From Atherix ibis (Eukaryota > Arthropoda > Insecta > Diptera > Athericidae): a stretch of 64,000 nucleotides of DNA. Positions 13,200 through 25,084 of this stretch are shown here, piece after piece; the stretch's first letter is position 1, and the number at the start of each line of letters is the position of its first letter. The position numbers and the translations under genes were made by a program. The notes below the pieces were generated by a model. The model had not been told where the DNA came from. It was given only the letters and a program-made list of their open reading frames with translations, and ran no database searches. The stretch is from assembly GCA_958298945.1 (NCBI GenBank), contig OY282606.1:41181920-41245919 (forward strand), written 5' to 3'.

Positions 13200-13543
13200 A
13201 AAACTCCACGTAAGTTAACGACTGTCAGAACACAAAAGGTATAATAGTTTGGAGATGTTTTTCTAGAGACCAAATAGGACCTTTATCAATTATACATCGA
13301 AAAATGATACCAGATTTTACATACAGAGTCCAGAGCACAAACATTTTTTTCTTTCGAAACGTAGATAAAACAATACCTAAAAAATATAGGGGTCCTAATC
13401 TAAGTCCAATTAAAAACATTTGCCCATCAATAAAATTGAAATGGGATAGGATATGTTTAGACACCATTCAACAATTAAACATGGAAATAACGGAGATGTG
13501 GAGGTCCGTAACTACAAAATTTCTTAAGTTATTAAGAATATAA
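13200..13543 (+). pseudogene. Tc1-like transposase remnant, C-terminal half
   Basis: Continuation of the frame broken at 11934. It reads NTKGIIVWRCFSRDQIGPL, the diverged HGGGSVMVWGCFS block of Tc1 transposases. Further on comes GPNLSPIKNIC, the eroded SPDLNPIENLW motif that carries the final acidic residue region, and then a C-terminal tail with EITEMW ending at 13543. The last part is open for about 80 codons. Together with 11584-11934 it represents one Tc1-like gene split by mariner A1. Confidence 0.75.
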
Positions 13544-13545
13544 AT

Positions 13546-16500
13546 GAAAGACCGCTGTCAAGCTGTCATCTATGCTAAATGAGGTGCAACCAAGTACTGA
13601 ATTTACAGTAAAATAAATGTATTAAATTTGTTTTAAGAATAAATTGAGAAAAACGAAAGAAGTTAAATTTACCTTTTCAAACATTTTACCTTTAAAAAGA
13701 TATTAAATAAAATTTTCCCCTTTTATAAAAATTATTTTATTATATTATATTATTTAAATAGAAAAAAAATAATAATAATCATTTTACAAACACAAAAATT
13801 TCTATTTTCAAAGATCAGATTGAGTAAAACTTTTTAAACCAGCAATAGTATTGGAACAAATCATCGTATATGCTCACCTCAATTTGTAATTCAATGTAAA
13901 AAACTTAACTTTTTAAGGTGGTTTTTGAAACAGAACAAAATAAGAAAGACTTAATTAAAAATATTGATAATTTTCTTACAAAAAAGACATAATTAAAATA
14001 TATAATAATTTCATTTCTTAAAATTCACAAAATATCAGTTTTACAAAATAGATCATTTGTATTTTCCCTAATTAAGCAATAATCATAATTACAAAACAAA
14101 CTCGATGAAATTATAACAAACTGAAGGACAATTATTGTATACACGTATATAAAAAATCTATTTTATATTTTTCTTTTTATGGAAATGTCATTCTTTGATG
14201 GTAAAGCGCAATTTTTCTCAGCCAACCAAATTTCAAATTGCATAATTTTGCATTTGTCACTGTTGTTTTTCTCAATACTTATACTTGTAGATTTACAAAT
14301 TAATAGATTTTTTTGGATCTGTACGATACCTAAGATAGTCTCTAATAGGTGAATATTCACATACGATTTTTGTATTTAGAATTTTTCCTAGTATTTCAGA
14401 AATTTGCAAGTAGTTGAATATTTTATGCTGTTATTTCCAGACACACTTTCCAAGAGATACAATTAACAGATACAAATATATTTGTATAGTATGTATACAT
14501 AAGAAACTGGAAAATATGGCATTTGAAAATTTTATTAAATCGAGATAAAAAATATTATGAATAGCAGTAGTGTGACGCGAATTGCTATGGAAGTAAACAC
14601 TCTCAACTAAAAGAATATATTATAAGAAGAAGGTAGGACAAGAAGGTAGGATCCAAAATATTGTGTGCTGCGGGGTCGATTAAATAACACCGAAGGGTAG
14701 AGAGAGAGCCCATTTGGAAAAACTACAGTCAGTATTACGACTAGAAGTTGCCGACAATGTGAGAATGGGAAGACGAAATATTTTATTGAAGGCTTCACCA
14801 CATCACTGACTATTTTCGTGATTCAACTGTTTATACCGTGGGAATCATTAAAATCTCCATGCCTGGGAGTGCATGTGCTAGTATCAAGAAAAATGAAGAT
14901 GCTCTTTTGTGTGATGCGACGTTTGTTTGTAGTAAAACAGCAATTGGTCTTCGTTTTTTTTTTCTACGATAGAGATTGAAACAATCACTTCAGGTATAAC
15001 TATGAGTATTTACGTAGTCACACGTTTGTGTACAGAATTGCATATACATGGGACATTGCCGTTTTTCAAAAAGTAAATTCATTATTCGAAATGCATCTTA
15101 AATACGATGAACATTTGTATGTGAAATCCAATCTTAAGGATCGTGTGTAACAATTCTGGCACCGACTACGGTTGAAAATGCAAGGCTGACGATAACAACA
15201 CGAACCATAAATCTGGTCACAAACTTCAATAGTATACTTCGACTATAATATCACCTGTTGTTACACAGCATCAATGTACCAAATAACCAATTACATTAAG
15301 CTTATGTCAATGACTCTATGCAAAAGTCGTCTGCCTTGATTTACTGCCTAAGCTTTAAAAATAATCGACAAACAACCTACTCGAAGGTACCCTTTTGTAT
15401 TTCTGCTCTATACGAAACTGTTGTAATATTGAATAGAAGGTATTCGAAACACTAATTGAATATTTTTAAAGACCAATTGCCAATTTATACGAGAATATTG
15501 TATAATAAAAACCGCATTTCGATTATAATTTATAGCTCTCTCGCTCTCCCTCTCTCTCTCTCTCAATCTACCCCATTCATTATGATATAAAACCACATTC
15601 ATTATATTATTATCATCCCTATGGCTCCCTATTGTTTTATATATAAAACAATGTGATTACATGCGATTTTTCTTCTATTATTTCACGGTTTTTGGAAAAT
15701 TCAATTGCTGTCGTCTTCTTCAACAGTTTTTGAAATAATCATTTAGAAAAGGCTATATCTAAAATCGACACGCATCTCCCCGTTCGGCTTGTGCAAATAT
15801 ATTTCACATACAATTTCATATGTATTTCTGTGCTAGAATAATATTACTAAATACATAGTCTCATTCCCGAACATACACGTATCTGTATCTACTCTATTGG
15901 AACCTCGTATATCGGTTCGAATCTACCAGATTGTGCATTGCTCAAACACGAATTGTTAACTCACTGTAAAAATTGAAAATTGCCAATTGGTGACATTATG
16001 GGAACTTTTTAGAGCGAAAATCTCCCACACATCTACATAATATCCAATTTGGTACAGTTTCGATTCGGTATACACTTACATCTATGTAGTAAGCTTGGAA
16101 AATACTTTGCAATATTTTACGGAAACTATTTGGTAATCCCTTGTCATCTCGAAACTAGAGTAATATTACCTAAGAGATATACACATAGAGACCTTGATGT
16201 CAAAGAGCATATAAAATATTTTATTAATTGAGCTGGTCTACTTTCAGCCACGTCACCACTCTCTATCCATACATACACGAACTCTGACCAAAACTATAAA
16301 ATTCCAAATATGACAAAGTTCACACGTTATTGAATTTTAACTTATCTATACAAACATTTTTGAATTAATAAATTTTAAATGTTACACTTTTGAAACAAAT
16401 TTAATAAATTTTTTCTTTCATTTAGAAAAAACTTCGAAAGGTTAACTTTTTTAATTACTAAATGTATTTTTTTTTTATTAACATAAACGTTAAGCCTCTT

Positions 16501-16948
16501 TAAAAGAGAATTTTTTTTTCCTTTTTCAATTAAGCTGAAAGCTTTGAAAAATATATTTTTCCCAATTATCATGCTACGTAAAATTTATGAGTTTATTAAA
16601 TAGAGAAAAGAACTTATTCACTCTTCAATAAGTAATACACCAAATTTTAATGTTTTCATGTTAAAAAATTCAAAAAATATAAATTTTTATATTTTCAGTA
16701 TAGACCAGAAGACCTTTTTTGGGTCATTTTGTTGTTTTTTTTTAACTAGGATAAAAAAAAAGGAGTGGCATAGAAGTGTTTATGGAGAACAATACCTCCT
16801 ATGGTTGGTCAATTTTATTTCTTTCCAAATTTTATACTGCTTTCAATTTTTGTACCTTCCACAAACATACTTCATTTTCTTCCTCCACTTTATCCCAGCT
16901 TTTATAAATTTTTCCTTGTCTTACACCTGCTCTTGATAAACTTAACAC
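13546..16948. other. Non-coding stretch, no gene seen
   Basis: Only chance ORFs of 60-92 codons, none with a recognisable motif. The part from 14560 to 15330 is less AT-rich, but its reading frames are short and I see no domain. A CT microsatellite is listed separately. Confidence 0.5.
15533..15564. repeat. (CT)n microsatellite
   Basis: An interrupted CT/TC run (CTCTCTCGCTCTCCC followed by uninterrupted CT dinucleotides). On the opposite strand it encodes a meaningless RERERES stretch. Confidence 0.85.
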
Positions 16949-17022
16949 CTTCAGCTGTCATGTGACAACATTTTTTTTATTATTGGGTGTATAAAAAAAA
17001 TGTTGTCACATGACACCTGAAG
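16949..17022. repeat. Palindrome across the left end of mariner C
   Basis: Two 32-bp arms (16949-16980 and 16991-17022) are inverted copies with one mismatch. The right arm starts ATAAAAAAAATGTTGTCACA. They are separated by the 10-bp loop TATTGGGTGT, which holds the TA target site and the first bases of the mariner C terminal repeat. One arm therefore lies inside the element and the other in flanking DNA. Similarity does not extend beyond the arms. Confidence 0.85.
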
Positions 17023-18260
17023 AATGGGTGACAACAAAAAAAAAAAAAATGTCACAAAGGCATAACTTTTACTCATGGTTTGTGTTAATAATAACTCATA
17101 TGGCATTTTGGAGGTTAAACATCTGTCATTCATTCTCGATTAGTCATTGAACGAAATAGTGTAAACAACAAAGTTTTTCTTTTTTTCAAAAATGTCGAAT
17201 TTCGTACCAAAAAAGTCCCTTTTGCGGGAAGTGTTGATTTACTTCTTCAATTTAAAAAAAAAGTGCAGCTGTAGCACATCGATTGCTCACCGAAGCTTAT
17301 CCTGAATATGTTCCATCGATTTCAACGTGCGAGAGATGGTTTGTGCGGTTCAGAAGTGGTGATTTTGACACGGAAAACAAAGAACGACCAAGTCAGCCAA
17401 AAAGTTTGAAGATAAAGATTTGGAGGCATTACTCGACGAAGACTGTTATCGAACTCAAGAAGAAATTGCAAAATCATTGGGAGTCACTCAAGCAGCCATT
17501 TCAAAACGTTTGAAAGCAGCAGGATTCATCCAAAAGCAAGGAAATTGAGTCCCATATGAATTGAAGCCGAGAGACGTTGAAAGGCGATTTTGCATGTCCG
17601 AAATGCTGCTTGAACGGCAGAAAAAGAAGTCGTTTTTGAATCGAATCATTACTGGCGACGGAAAATGGATTCATTAGGACAACCCAAAGCACAAAAAATC
17701 GTATGTGAAGCCCAGCCAACCAGCCAAATCAACGCCAAAGCCAAATATCCATGGCGCCAAGGTAATGCTCTGTATTTGGTGGGATCAGAAGGGTGTGATC
17801 TATTATCACCTCTACCGAACACAATTAATCCGTTTGAAGCGAGTATTGGCCGAAAAACGCCCGGAATATGCGACCAGACACGAAGCCATAATTTTCCATC
17901 ATGACAACGCTCGGCCTCATGTTGCAAGACCGGTTAAAAATTATTTAGAAAACAGTGGCTGGGAAGTTTTGCCTCACCCGCCTTATAGCTCAGACCTTGC
18001 CCCGTCCGACTACCATTTGTTTAGATCCATGCAAAACGCCCTCACCGGAATACGCTTCACTTCAGAACAGGGCATCAAAAATTGGCTTAATTCATTCTTG
18101 GCCTCAAAACCGCAGCAGTTTTTTTGGCGCGGAATCCATATATTGCCAGAAAGATGGGAAAAAGTAGTGGCTTCCGATGGACAATACTTTGAATAAAATA
18201 TATTGTAACAATTTTTCAAAATAAACACTCAAAGTTTGCTTTTTTAAGTTATACACATAA
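16983..18260 (+). mobile_element. Mariner C, mauritiana-type
   Basis: A 1278-bp element. The left end begins TTGGGTGTATAA and the right end (inverted) TTATGTGTATAA. TA occurs at 16981-16982 and 18261-18262. The terminal repeats resemble those of element D (CCAGGTGTATAAGC) but are eroded after the first dozen bases. Length, orientation and transposase position fit a near-complete mariner of the group that includes Mos1. Confidence 0.8.
17192..18196 (+). pseudogene. Mauritiana-type mariner transposase pseudogene (C)
   Basis: The ATG at 17192 opens MSNFVPKKS and the product ends ASDGQYFE, the typical start and end of Mos1-group transposases. Visible parts are an N-terminal helix-turn-helix (STCERWFVRFRSGDFD), a second one (EEIAKSLGVTQAAISKRL), the linker with VPYELKPRDVERR, first aspartate in TGD, second in FHHDNARPH and third in LAPSDYHLF. 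The second-to-third spacing is 34 residues. Lesions: an extra A in the poly-A run at about 17255-17270, a 1-bp loss at about 17402, a stop at GN*VPYE (expected tryptophan), the next residue after the first aspartate changed from Glu to Gly, a stop at IH*DNP, and an in-frame loss of about 13 residues at YYHLYRTQ. The gene is inactive but all three aspartates remain. Confidence 0.92.
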
Positions 18261-20147
18261 TATATGTGTTTAGGAACACTCTCTAGTATGCGAGTACCGC
18301 CACTTCACCATCACCCAAAAAATTATTCAAAAAAATTTAACTTTTTCCTTGTTTTCTATTACTTAAAACAGAATAAAACTATTTCAAAAATTATATGCAA
18401 TAAAGAAAAAAATTATCCATCAACTTTACTGACTTATAGGAATAACTTAATTCAATTTAAGATTAACATAATGTAATTATTTTCGTTGCACTATACAAAA
18501 ATGTTATTCTAACATTCAAATTGTCTTAGATGACTTAAAAGATTTATGTTCTTTGGATTTTTCTAATACTTTTACTGGTGACTTTTCATTTTGCATCTAA
18601 AACGCATTAGGTAGGCGCATCACATTACTGTTATAAGTGGTATTTGCAATTTATATCCCCACGCAAATCTCCAAGAAAATCTTCCAGCCATAATCAGGTC
18701 ATAATATTGTCTTAAAGTATATTTATTGGCTATTCGAATTAAGTACTAGTTCACCTTATAGAAGTCATTAAGACAAAGTAAAACATACTCCCTCGGCTGA
18801 GCTGCAATATTCCTTATAGTAATTTTATACACCTTATAAGTACTTGTATGTACATACATATGTGTCACCGCATTAACGTCATTGTTGTAAATTTATATCA
18901 TACATAAACCGACGGTATTACCTCGGAAAATTTCATTGTAATCGTAATATTGAGGCTAAACACATAAATAATTATGTGAATGTGAATATTGCAAAATGAT
19001 GACGTTTCAGGTGATTATTAATATTTTGAAATTACTAACACATACTCGTATGTAATAACTTTAATACAGAAGATGAGGTAAAATTTTCCCAGGCACTTCA
19101 ACCAGAATAAAATTATATTTGGAATTGTAATTGCAACCTGTTCAAATCAATTCAGGTGGCTGACGATTAACACATGCGCATCATCCTCACTCAAAGGTGA
19201 ATTATTGTGAATTATTTAAGCCCATTGCGTATATTCAACGGATAATCCATTTAATAGCAATTACGGAATTCTTCTAGCTAATTTAGTTTCTGATGGTTTC
19301 AACTAACGAGCAATTCATTACGTTTATTAGTATTCGACAGGCGAATTTAAACAACTTTTAAATTTGTGAAAGGTAAAAAAGTTCACTTTCGTTCTATTAT
19401 CTAAATATCATTTAATAGTTTATCTTAATAAAGTTATTACGTATATAGTAAAAAAAATTAGAAAATATTATTTTTTCTACTTAATATACTTGGTTTTATT
19501 TAAATAGCAAAATACTTTTACTTTGAAGAAAAAAGTTTTTAAAAAATCCACTTCAGATTGGGTATTGAAAGAGAGATATTCAAATAGAAAAGTTTACAAA
19601 TATTGTGACAATTAAACATTTTTTGAGGTGCAAATATTTAGAAGAAAAAAATACTTTTTAAATCAGTTTTTAATTGGAAAAAATTATCAGAAATTCCTTT
19701 CTGAAATCGTTTATTATATTTTCTAAAATTAAAACAGCCTAAGAAGATATTTAAACTTTTTTTTTTAAATCGAATTAAAAATAAACTTTACTCTTTATGC
19801 TATGGAGCAACTGCTCAATATTTTATTTACTTTCTACTTTATACTCGAACTTTCATTCTTTTAGAAGTAAATTATCTTAAATAATACTCAATAATGTGTT
19901 TATATTTTTGTTTGTTCTATGTGTACAACTGCAAAAAAAAGATACTTTATTTAATCTAACGAGACATATACTTTTATGTGTACAACTGCAAAAAAAAAAG
20001 TAATCCCTTCACCCCACTCCCGGAAAAAATGGAATTTAATTTTTTAGTAACGGGCAATCACACAGATCACTGAACAAAGAGAATATTTTCAATCACGATG
20101 TAATATATTAGTACGAACATAAAAGGGGGTTTGAACAGGATCTTATA
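18261..20147. other. Non-coding stretch, no gene seen
   Basis: AT-rich, without recognisable coding motifs. It contains fly-like TATGTACATACATATG palindromic text at about 18847 and the direct repeat at 19918-19998. Confidence 0.5.
19918..19998. repeat. Short direct repeat, 57-bp offset
   Basis: TATGTGTACAACTGCAAAAA occurs at 19918 and again at 19975 with a following A run. The matching part is 23 bp, so it marks a partial tandem duplication. Confidence 0.75.
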
Positions 20148-21437
20148 CGAGGGTCATTCAACAAGTACTTAGCCTACAAAAGAAAAACGAAAATTTTGGA
20201 AAGGTGGCAATTTATTTTTCCACATAATCTTCTTCAAGCTCGATACACTTGGCCCAGCGATGCTCTAACTTTTTTAACCCGTCCAAAAAATACATTTTCT
20301 CGAGGGAAGCAAAATAGGCCTTCGTGGCGACGATGACCTCCTCATTCGACCAAAATTTATTCCCGGCGAGTGATTTTTTCAGGATTGGAAACAAAAAGTA
20401 GTCACAGAGGGCCAAATCTGGAGAGTACGGTGGATGGGGCAGCAATTCGTAGCGCAATTCGACCAATTTGGCCATGGCGACGGCGGAGGTGTGAGCCGGA
20501 CGTTGTCGTGGTGGAACAGCACTTTATTCTTTGCAAAGCGGGGCCGCTTTTTCTTCAATTCGACGTCAAATCGGCCCAATAAGTCAGCATAGTAGCGCCC
20601 CGTGATTGTTTTACCCTTCTCGAGGTAATCGATGTGGATCACACCTTGTGAATCCCAGAAAACGGTGGCCATCACCTTTCCGGCCGATCAAACAGTCTTC
20701 GCCTTCTTCGGAGTACGTTCGCCGGGTGAACTCCACTGTTTCGACTGTTCCTTGGTCTCTGGTGTGTACCAGTGAACCCATGTTTCGTCGACGGTCACGA
20801 AACGACGCAAGAACTCCGCTGGATTGCGCTGAAACAGCGCCAAACACGTCGCCGATGTGGTCTCACGGTTGCGCTTGTTTTCCGGTGTGAGCAAACGCGG
20901 CACCCATCGCGCCGACAGCTTTCTCATGCCCAGTTCTTCGTGTAGAATATGATGCACCGTTCCTACTGCGATGCCCACAGTCTCAGCTATCTCGTGAACC
21001 TTCAATCTGCGGTCTGCCAACACGAGATCGTGTACTTTTTTAACGTTTTCCTCCGTAGCAGCCGTTTTCGGGGCACCTGGGCGTGGCTCATCAAAAACCG
21101 ACGTGCGGCCACGAACAAACTCGTTGAACCAATTCTTGACGGTCGCCATCGAAGGAGAAGAGTCCCCATACACAGCATCCAAGCGATCTTTGATTTTGCT
21201 GCGCGTTTCCGCTTCCAAAAACAAGAATCTAATCACCGAACGATATTGTTCTTTTTCCATTTTTGTGCAACCGACCGACACGCTCGCTTTCAAAGGCTCT
21301 CAAAACAAAACTAATAAAGGGAATCGACTGAAACTTTGACAGTAGGCTACTTAAAGAATGTTCTGCACGATGCTAAATTTTTTTGTGACAGCAGTTCCAT
21401 CGCGCGGTGAGCCTAAGTACTTGTTGAATGACGCTCG
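20148..21437 (-). mobile_element. Mariner B, near full length
   Basis: A 1290-bp element flanked by TA at 20146-20147 and 21438-21439. The left terminal repeat is CGAGGGTCATTCAACAAGTA and the right (inverted) CGAGCGTCATTCAACAAGTA; they match over about 26 bp with one mismatch. The terminal repeats resemble those of family A, indicating a related but distinct family. The coding sequence is less AT-rich than its surroundings, as expected for a transferred transposon. Transposase is on the minus strand. Confidence 0.92.
20212..21260 (-). pseudogene. Mariner transposase pseudogene (B)
   Basis: The chosen start at 21260 gives MEKEQYRSVIRFLFLEA, matching the family N-terminus; longer upstream readings are 5' leader. 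Domains in order: helix-turn-helix with KDRLDAVYGDSSPSMATVKN, a second one with HEIAETVGIAVGTVHHIL, the linker RWVPRLLTPENK, first aspartate in VTVDETW, second in LFHHDN, third in PDLALCDYF, and the end ELEEDYVEK. Two lesions are visible. A TGA lies in KAKTV*SAGKVMAT (about 20690), explainable by C-to-T at a CGA codon. A 1-bp deletion falls just after the second catalytic aspartate (HHDN, about 20500). Otherwise it is the best preserved mariner reading frame here. Confidence 0.92.
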
Positions 21438-21850
21438 TATTGTAAGGACTCGATGTGATCGAAATAGGATCATTTACTTAGACCAGCAAAATTCAATTCC
21501 ATTAGTCCAAATAGGCGTTACAGTTTAGAAATTTACTGTTCATTATTACGTTCTAGTCCTTTTAGTCTATCATGTGTGTTCTAGATTATTATCTTCTCTA
21601 GACGAAGCCCTAGGCAATGTGTTTTAGTACAATATACTGGAGTCATATCGCTATTCATTATCCATCTCCTTAAACAAGAATTAGAGATTTCGGATATGAC
21701 ATTGTCAATATTTTTTCAAACGTATTTTTATACTGGAATCTAAATTCTTGGCGCCATGATTAACTAGTTGAATGCAAAATCACGATTGCTATATTCTAAA
21801 TGCAGATACTTTGAGTGTCGGTAAATCAGGGCATAGAAATAAGGTATATT

Positions 21851-21897
21851 ATACAAATTCTAAGTTAGTTTATTAGAAACTAAGTTAAGATTTGTAT
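21851..21897. repeat. Imperfect hairpin
   Basis: The arms 21851-21871 (ATACAAATTCTAAGTTAGTT, one more base) and 21877-21897 are inverted copies with three mismatches around a 5-bp loop. Confidence 0.75.
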
Positions 21898-21938
21898 AGT
21901 TGTTTTACTCAGAAGGGAGAAAAAATCTGCAGAAGTCG

Positions 21939-21974
21939 CAATGATAGCCTTAAATATTATTAAGGCTATCATTG
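21939..21974. repeat. Perfect 14-bp-arm hairpin
   Basis: CAATGATAGCCTTA at 21939-21952 and its exact inverse at 21961-21974 surround the 8-bp loop AATATTAT. It sits 41 bp from the previous hairpin. Confidence 0.85.
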
Positions 21975-23836
21975 TCTACTTGGACCTTGTTGGAACTTCA
22001 GCTGACATAGGGTATACTTCTGAGGATTCTGCATTAACAGCTAATGCTTAATTTTAATAATTCTGCATAGTACAAAATGGACAAAAATCAAAAGTAAATA
22101 TTAAAAAAAAAAATATGAAATTTTAAACGTTTTTTTTCTTCTTAATTATAGATGCATAAATTTTTCATAATAAATTAATTCCCTTAAAGAAACTTTGAAG
22201 CCTTCTTAGTAAATTTATTTGAATTTCTGCTAAATCATTAGTTCAATTTTTGCAATGTGTTTTCGATTTTGGACAATGACCTACTAGGAAATATTTTCTG
22301 TTTTTATTGAATCTCTTCCAATAAGTTGAAGTCGTAAATTTAAGTGAATCCAAAATTATTTCTTGTATGCATGATAAAATATTTAACCAAATAATGTTTT
22401 TTTTTGCGAAACTGAAAAATATAGCTGCAATAAGTACATCCATAAAATTGTTGATGGTTTCTTTCCGAAATGTCAGTTGATCTTATCTTGAGCGATTCAT
22501 CTTCGAATTTGATTTGAAATGAAATGGATTTTCAGGTGACTAGTTGATCTGCAGATATCACACCTCATTTTGGAGGTTTCAATTTGTCTCGATTATTCGT
22601 AATTTGGCCGGGATTTCGGAGGTTTTGCATTTGGCCATTGGCCACTATTGATTGCAGTGATCTTGTTTGAGAAAAGTTCACCAAGATTTTAGCCCAAGTA
22701 CCAGGCAACGTAACGTTTCCATTTGACTTGTGCAAGTCATAAAATGACGAAATTGATTTTTAAGTTTACCTTGTATATACGATTCACAAATGATCCGAAC
22801 TTTTTGCACTCCACTTGTAACTTTACTTATTTTTATTGATTGCGAAAATTTGAATTTTTCTTTTCTTTTTTTTATCTTCTAAAGGCCTGATTTGTATTTT
22901 TGAACACTTTTGCATTGAATCATTTCAACAAGAAATATTCAAATACTTATGATCGGATAATCTTTTTGACAACATTATAATTTTTATGACAAATCATTAT
23001 TATTGATGAAAGTTAAGATTTTCGAAGAGATTTAAATGGGAATTTTTTTGTGTGATTGAAATCGATTCTGGTTTTTAAGATTAAAGTACACTTAACGAAA
23101 GTGTTATGCAATATCACAAATTATAGATACATATTTTGGGTCACAGTCACTGCTCACTTAATGTGTACGTATTCAGTTCATAAAAACCATAATTGAATAG
23201 AAAAATTGTCGATTAGAAAAAGAAAAATTGATATATTTTTTTTTAAGATCATAATTTTCATTTAAATTTGAATATTCACTTTTTTCATAATTTTCAAGTT
23301 GACCTAAATTATAAGAAAAATTAATTTCAATAGTTTTCTATGTTGAGTTATTGGAATGTTGAAGTGCTTTGCTTAGAAGCGTGACTTAAGCAAACTCCGT
23401 ACCACAAGCTTTAAAAGACTTTGATTAGACTTAAACGAAACAAAAAAAATTGAACTAAAAAATCCCAAAAGAGAAAGAAACCAATAATAAAAACAAAAAA
23501 AAAAAAAAAAACAAATTAATACTTTTGGAAAGTATTATTTAATTATTAGAATGATGCACTCGATTTGTTGCAATCTTTCGAAAATTTAAGCTTACGCAAT
23601 TTACCAAGAGTTCATGCAGAGAATTTTATAATTTTCACAATAAGGAATTGAATTTTTGATGTTATTTTGATTAATTTTTTTAATTTCTATTTTTTCAATT
23701 CATGCTTTTCAATCAATTTAAGTAAAAATCTATTTTAATTTAATATCCACCAGATTATCCATTTTGTATTGTATTTTGGAAAGTGCTGCCTCGTCATTTA
23801 AAAATTGTCAAAAAATATATTATTAAAGATTATATA

Positions 23837-24018
23837 CGAGGTCTGTTCAAAAAGTATCGCGAAAACTTGAATTTCCGCGGGTTACGTATATTTGATTTTC
23901 GATATTTTGTGGCGTTATGTTGGTACTGATGTTTCTCACTTATGCCGACAAGTTCGGCCATTTTAATTGTTCAGTTAATTTTTGACAGCTGCTTTGCTCG
24001 TTTCGATTTTTGCCCATT
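23837..24018 (+). repeat. Left long inverted arm of E2
   Basis: Begins CGAGGTCTGTTCAAAAAGTA and runs through the untranslated leader to TTTTTGCCCATT. Compared with the right arm it lacks about 18 bp just after the GCTTTGCTCG segment. Confidence 0.8.
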
Positions 24019-24023
24019 TTCGA

Positions 24024-24521
24024 CCAAAAACAGCATCGCATTAACATTACTAAGGAGCTGTTGGACTCTGCCCGCGATGACCCGAATTTGCTCCAGAGGG
24101 TCATAACTGGCGACGAATCATGGGTTTATGGTTATGACGTGGAAACCAAAGCTAAATCATCCTAATGGAAGCTGCCGCACGACCCAAGACCGAAACAAGC
24201 GCCAAGTTCGGTCGAATGTGAAAGTTTTGCTTACAGTTTTTTTCGATTCCAGGGGCGTGATGCATCATGAGTTCTTGCCACAGGGTAGAACGATCAATAA
24301 GAAATATTACCTACAAGTTATACGCAAGTTGCGTGAAGCAATCCGCCAGAAACGCCCGGATTTGTGGAAGAACAAAAATTCACTTTTGCACCATGATAAC
24401 GCCCCTGCTCACACATCGTTGCTTGTACGCGAATTTTTGGCCAAAAACAATACACTAATTATGCCGCAGTCACCGTATTCTCTAGATCTGGTCCGTTGTT
24501 GCTTTTTCTTGTTCCCGAAAC
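24024..24521 (+). pseudogene. Mariner transposase fragment (E2)
   Basis: The coding piece starts in mid-protein with NITKELLDSARDDPNLLQRV, then the first aspartate in TGDESWVYGYD. A TAA stop at 24163-24165 interrupts KSS*WKLPHDPRPKQA. The frame continues through NVKVLLTVFFDSRGVMHHEF, GRTINKKYY and the second aspartate in LLHHDNAPAH. The third-aspartate motif reads YSLDLVRCCFFLF, where family pattern expects CDFFLF, so that aspartate is a cysteine. The protein then runs directly into the inverted 5' end. The N-terminal DNA-binding domain and the C-terminal tail are absent. Inactive, but it keeps the D1 region that E1 lost. Confidence 0.85.
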
Positions 24522-24743
24522 AGATTCTTTGATCCATTTTTTGGAATGGGCAAAAATCGAAGATGAGCCAAAACACGTGCAAGCAAAGCAGCTGTCAAAA
24601 ATTAACTGAACATTAAAAATGGCCGAACTTATCGACATAAATGAAAGACATGAGTACCAACATAACGCCATGAAAAGATCGAAAATCGAATATACATAGC
24701 CCGCGGAAATTAAAAATTCGTGACACTTTTTGAACAGACCTCG
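24522..24743 (-). repeat. Right long inverted arm of E2
   Basis: An inverted copy of the family 5' end. It runs from the codons of MDQRI (inverted, around 24533-24540) outward through the leader to the terminal CGAGGTCTGTTC motif. It is colinear with E1 5001-5221 and with the left arm of E2. Confidence 0.85.
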
Positions 24744-25084
24744 CATATTTAGAATAAATTTTGAATTATTTATTTTGTTTATAAATATTACAAAAGATAT
24801 ACTGATTGGATGCTTGATCAACAAACAGGCTTAGGGTGCTGATTTTTGATCAAATTTTATTCAGTGATGTGGCTCGTTATATCCTCAAAAAATGACTGTC
24901 TGATTCTGCAAGTTGATTTAAAGTTTTTTCTTTGAAAATGAAGAATTTGAAATCGGTTTTGATAATTTTGAACGCTATGGTCATGAAATTACCAATTTTT
25001 TATTAATCTGAATTTAATTATTTCAATTTGTACTATTTTTTTAAATAAAAAGGTTCTATATGTCTGACGAAATCACATATTTTG

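Larger units (their letters stand above)
21438..23836. other. Non-coding stretch with two hairpins, no gene seen
   Basis: No supported coding frame. Two inverted repeats near its left side are listed separately. Runs of A/T dominate from 22080, and a poly-A tract lies near 23495-23515. Confidence 0.5.
23837..24743 (+). mobile_element. Mariner E2, with inverted 5' end on both sides
   Basis: A 907-bp derivative of the E1 family. It is preceded by TA (23835-23836); the right flank reads CA. Its left arm (23837-24018) is the family 5' end and leader. The central part (about 24024-24521) is transposase in plus orientation. From about 24522 to 24743 the sequence is the same 5' end and leader in inverted orientation, including the inverted start codon context (CTTTGATCCAT). 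In E1 the two ends share only about 31 bp, so the normal 3' end has been replaced here, giving terminal inverted repeats of about 190 bp. Confidence 0.85.

Noticed and set aside
15910..15935. GGTTCGAATC, resembling a tRNA B box
   Set aside because: No A box at the right distance upstream and no cloverleaf stems could be formed around it.
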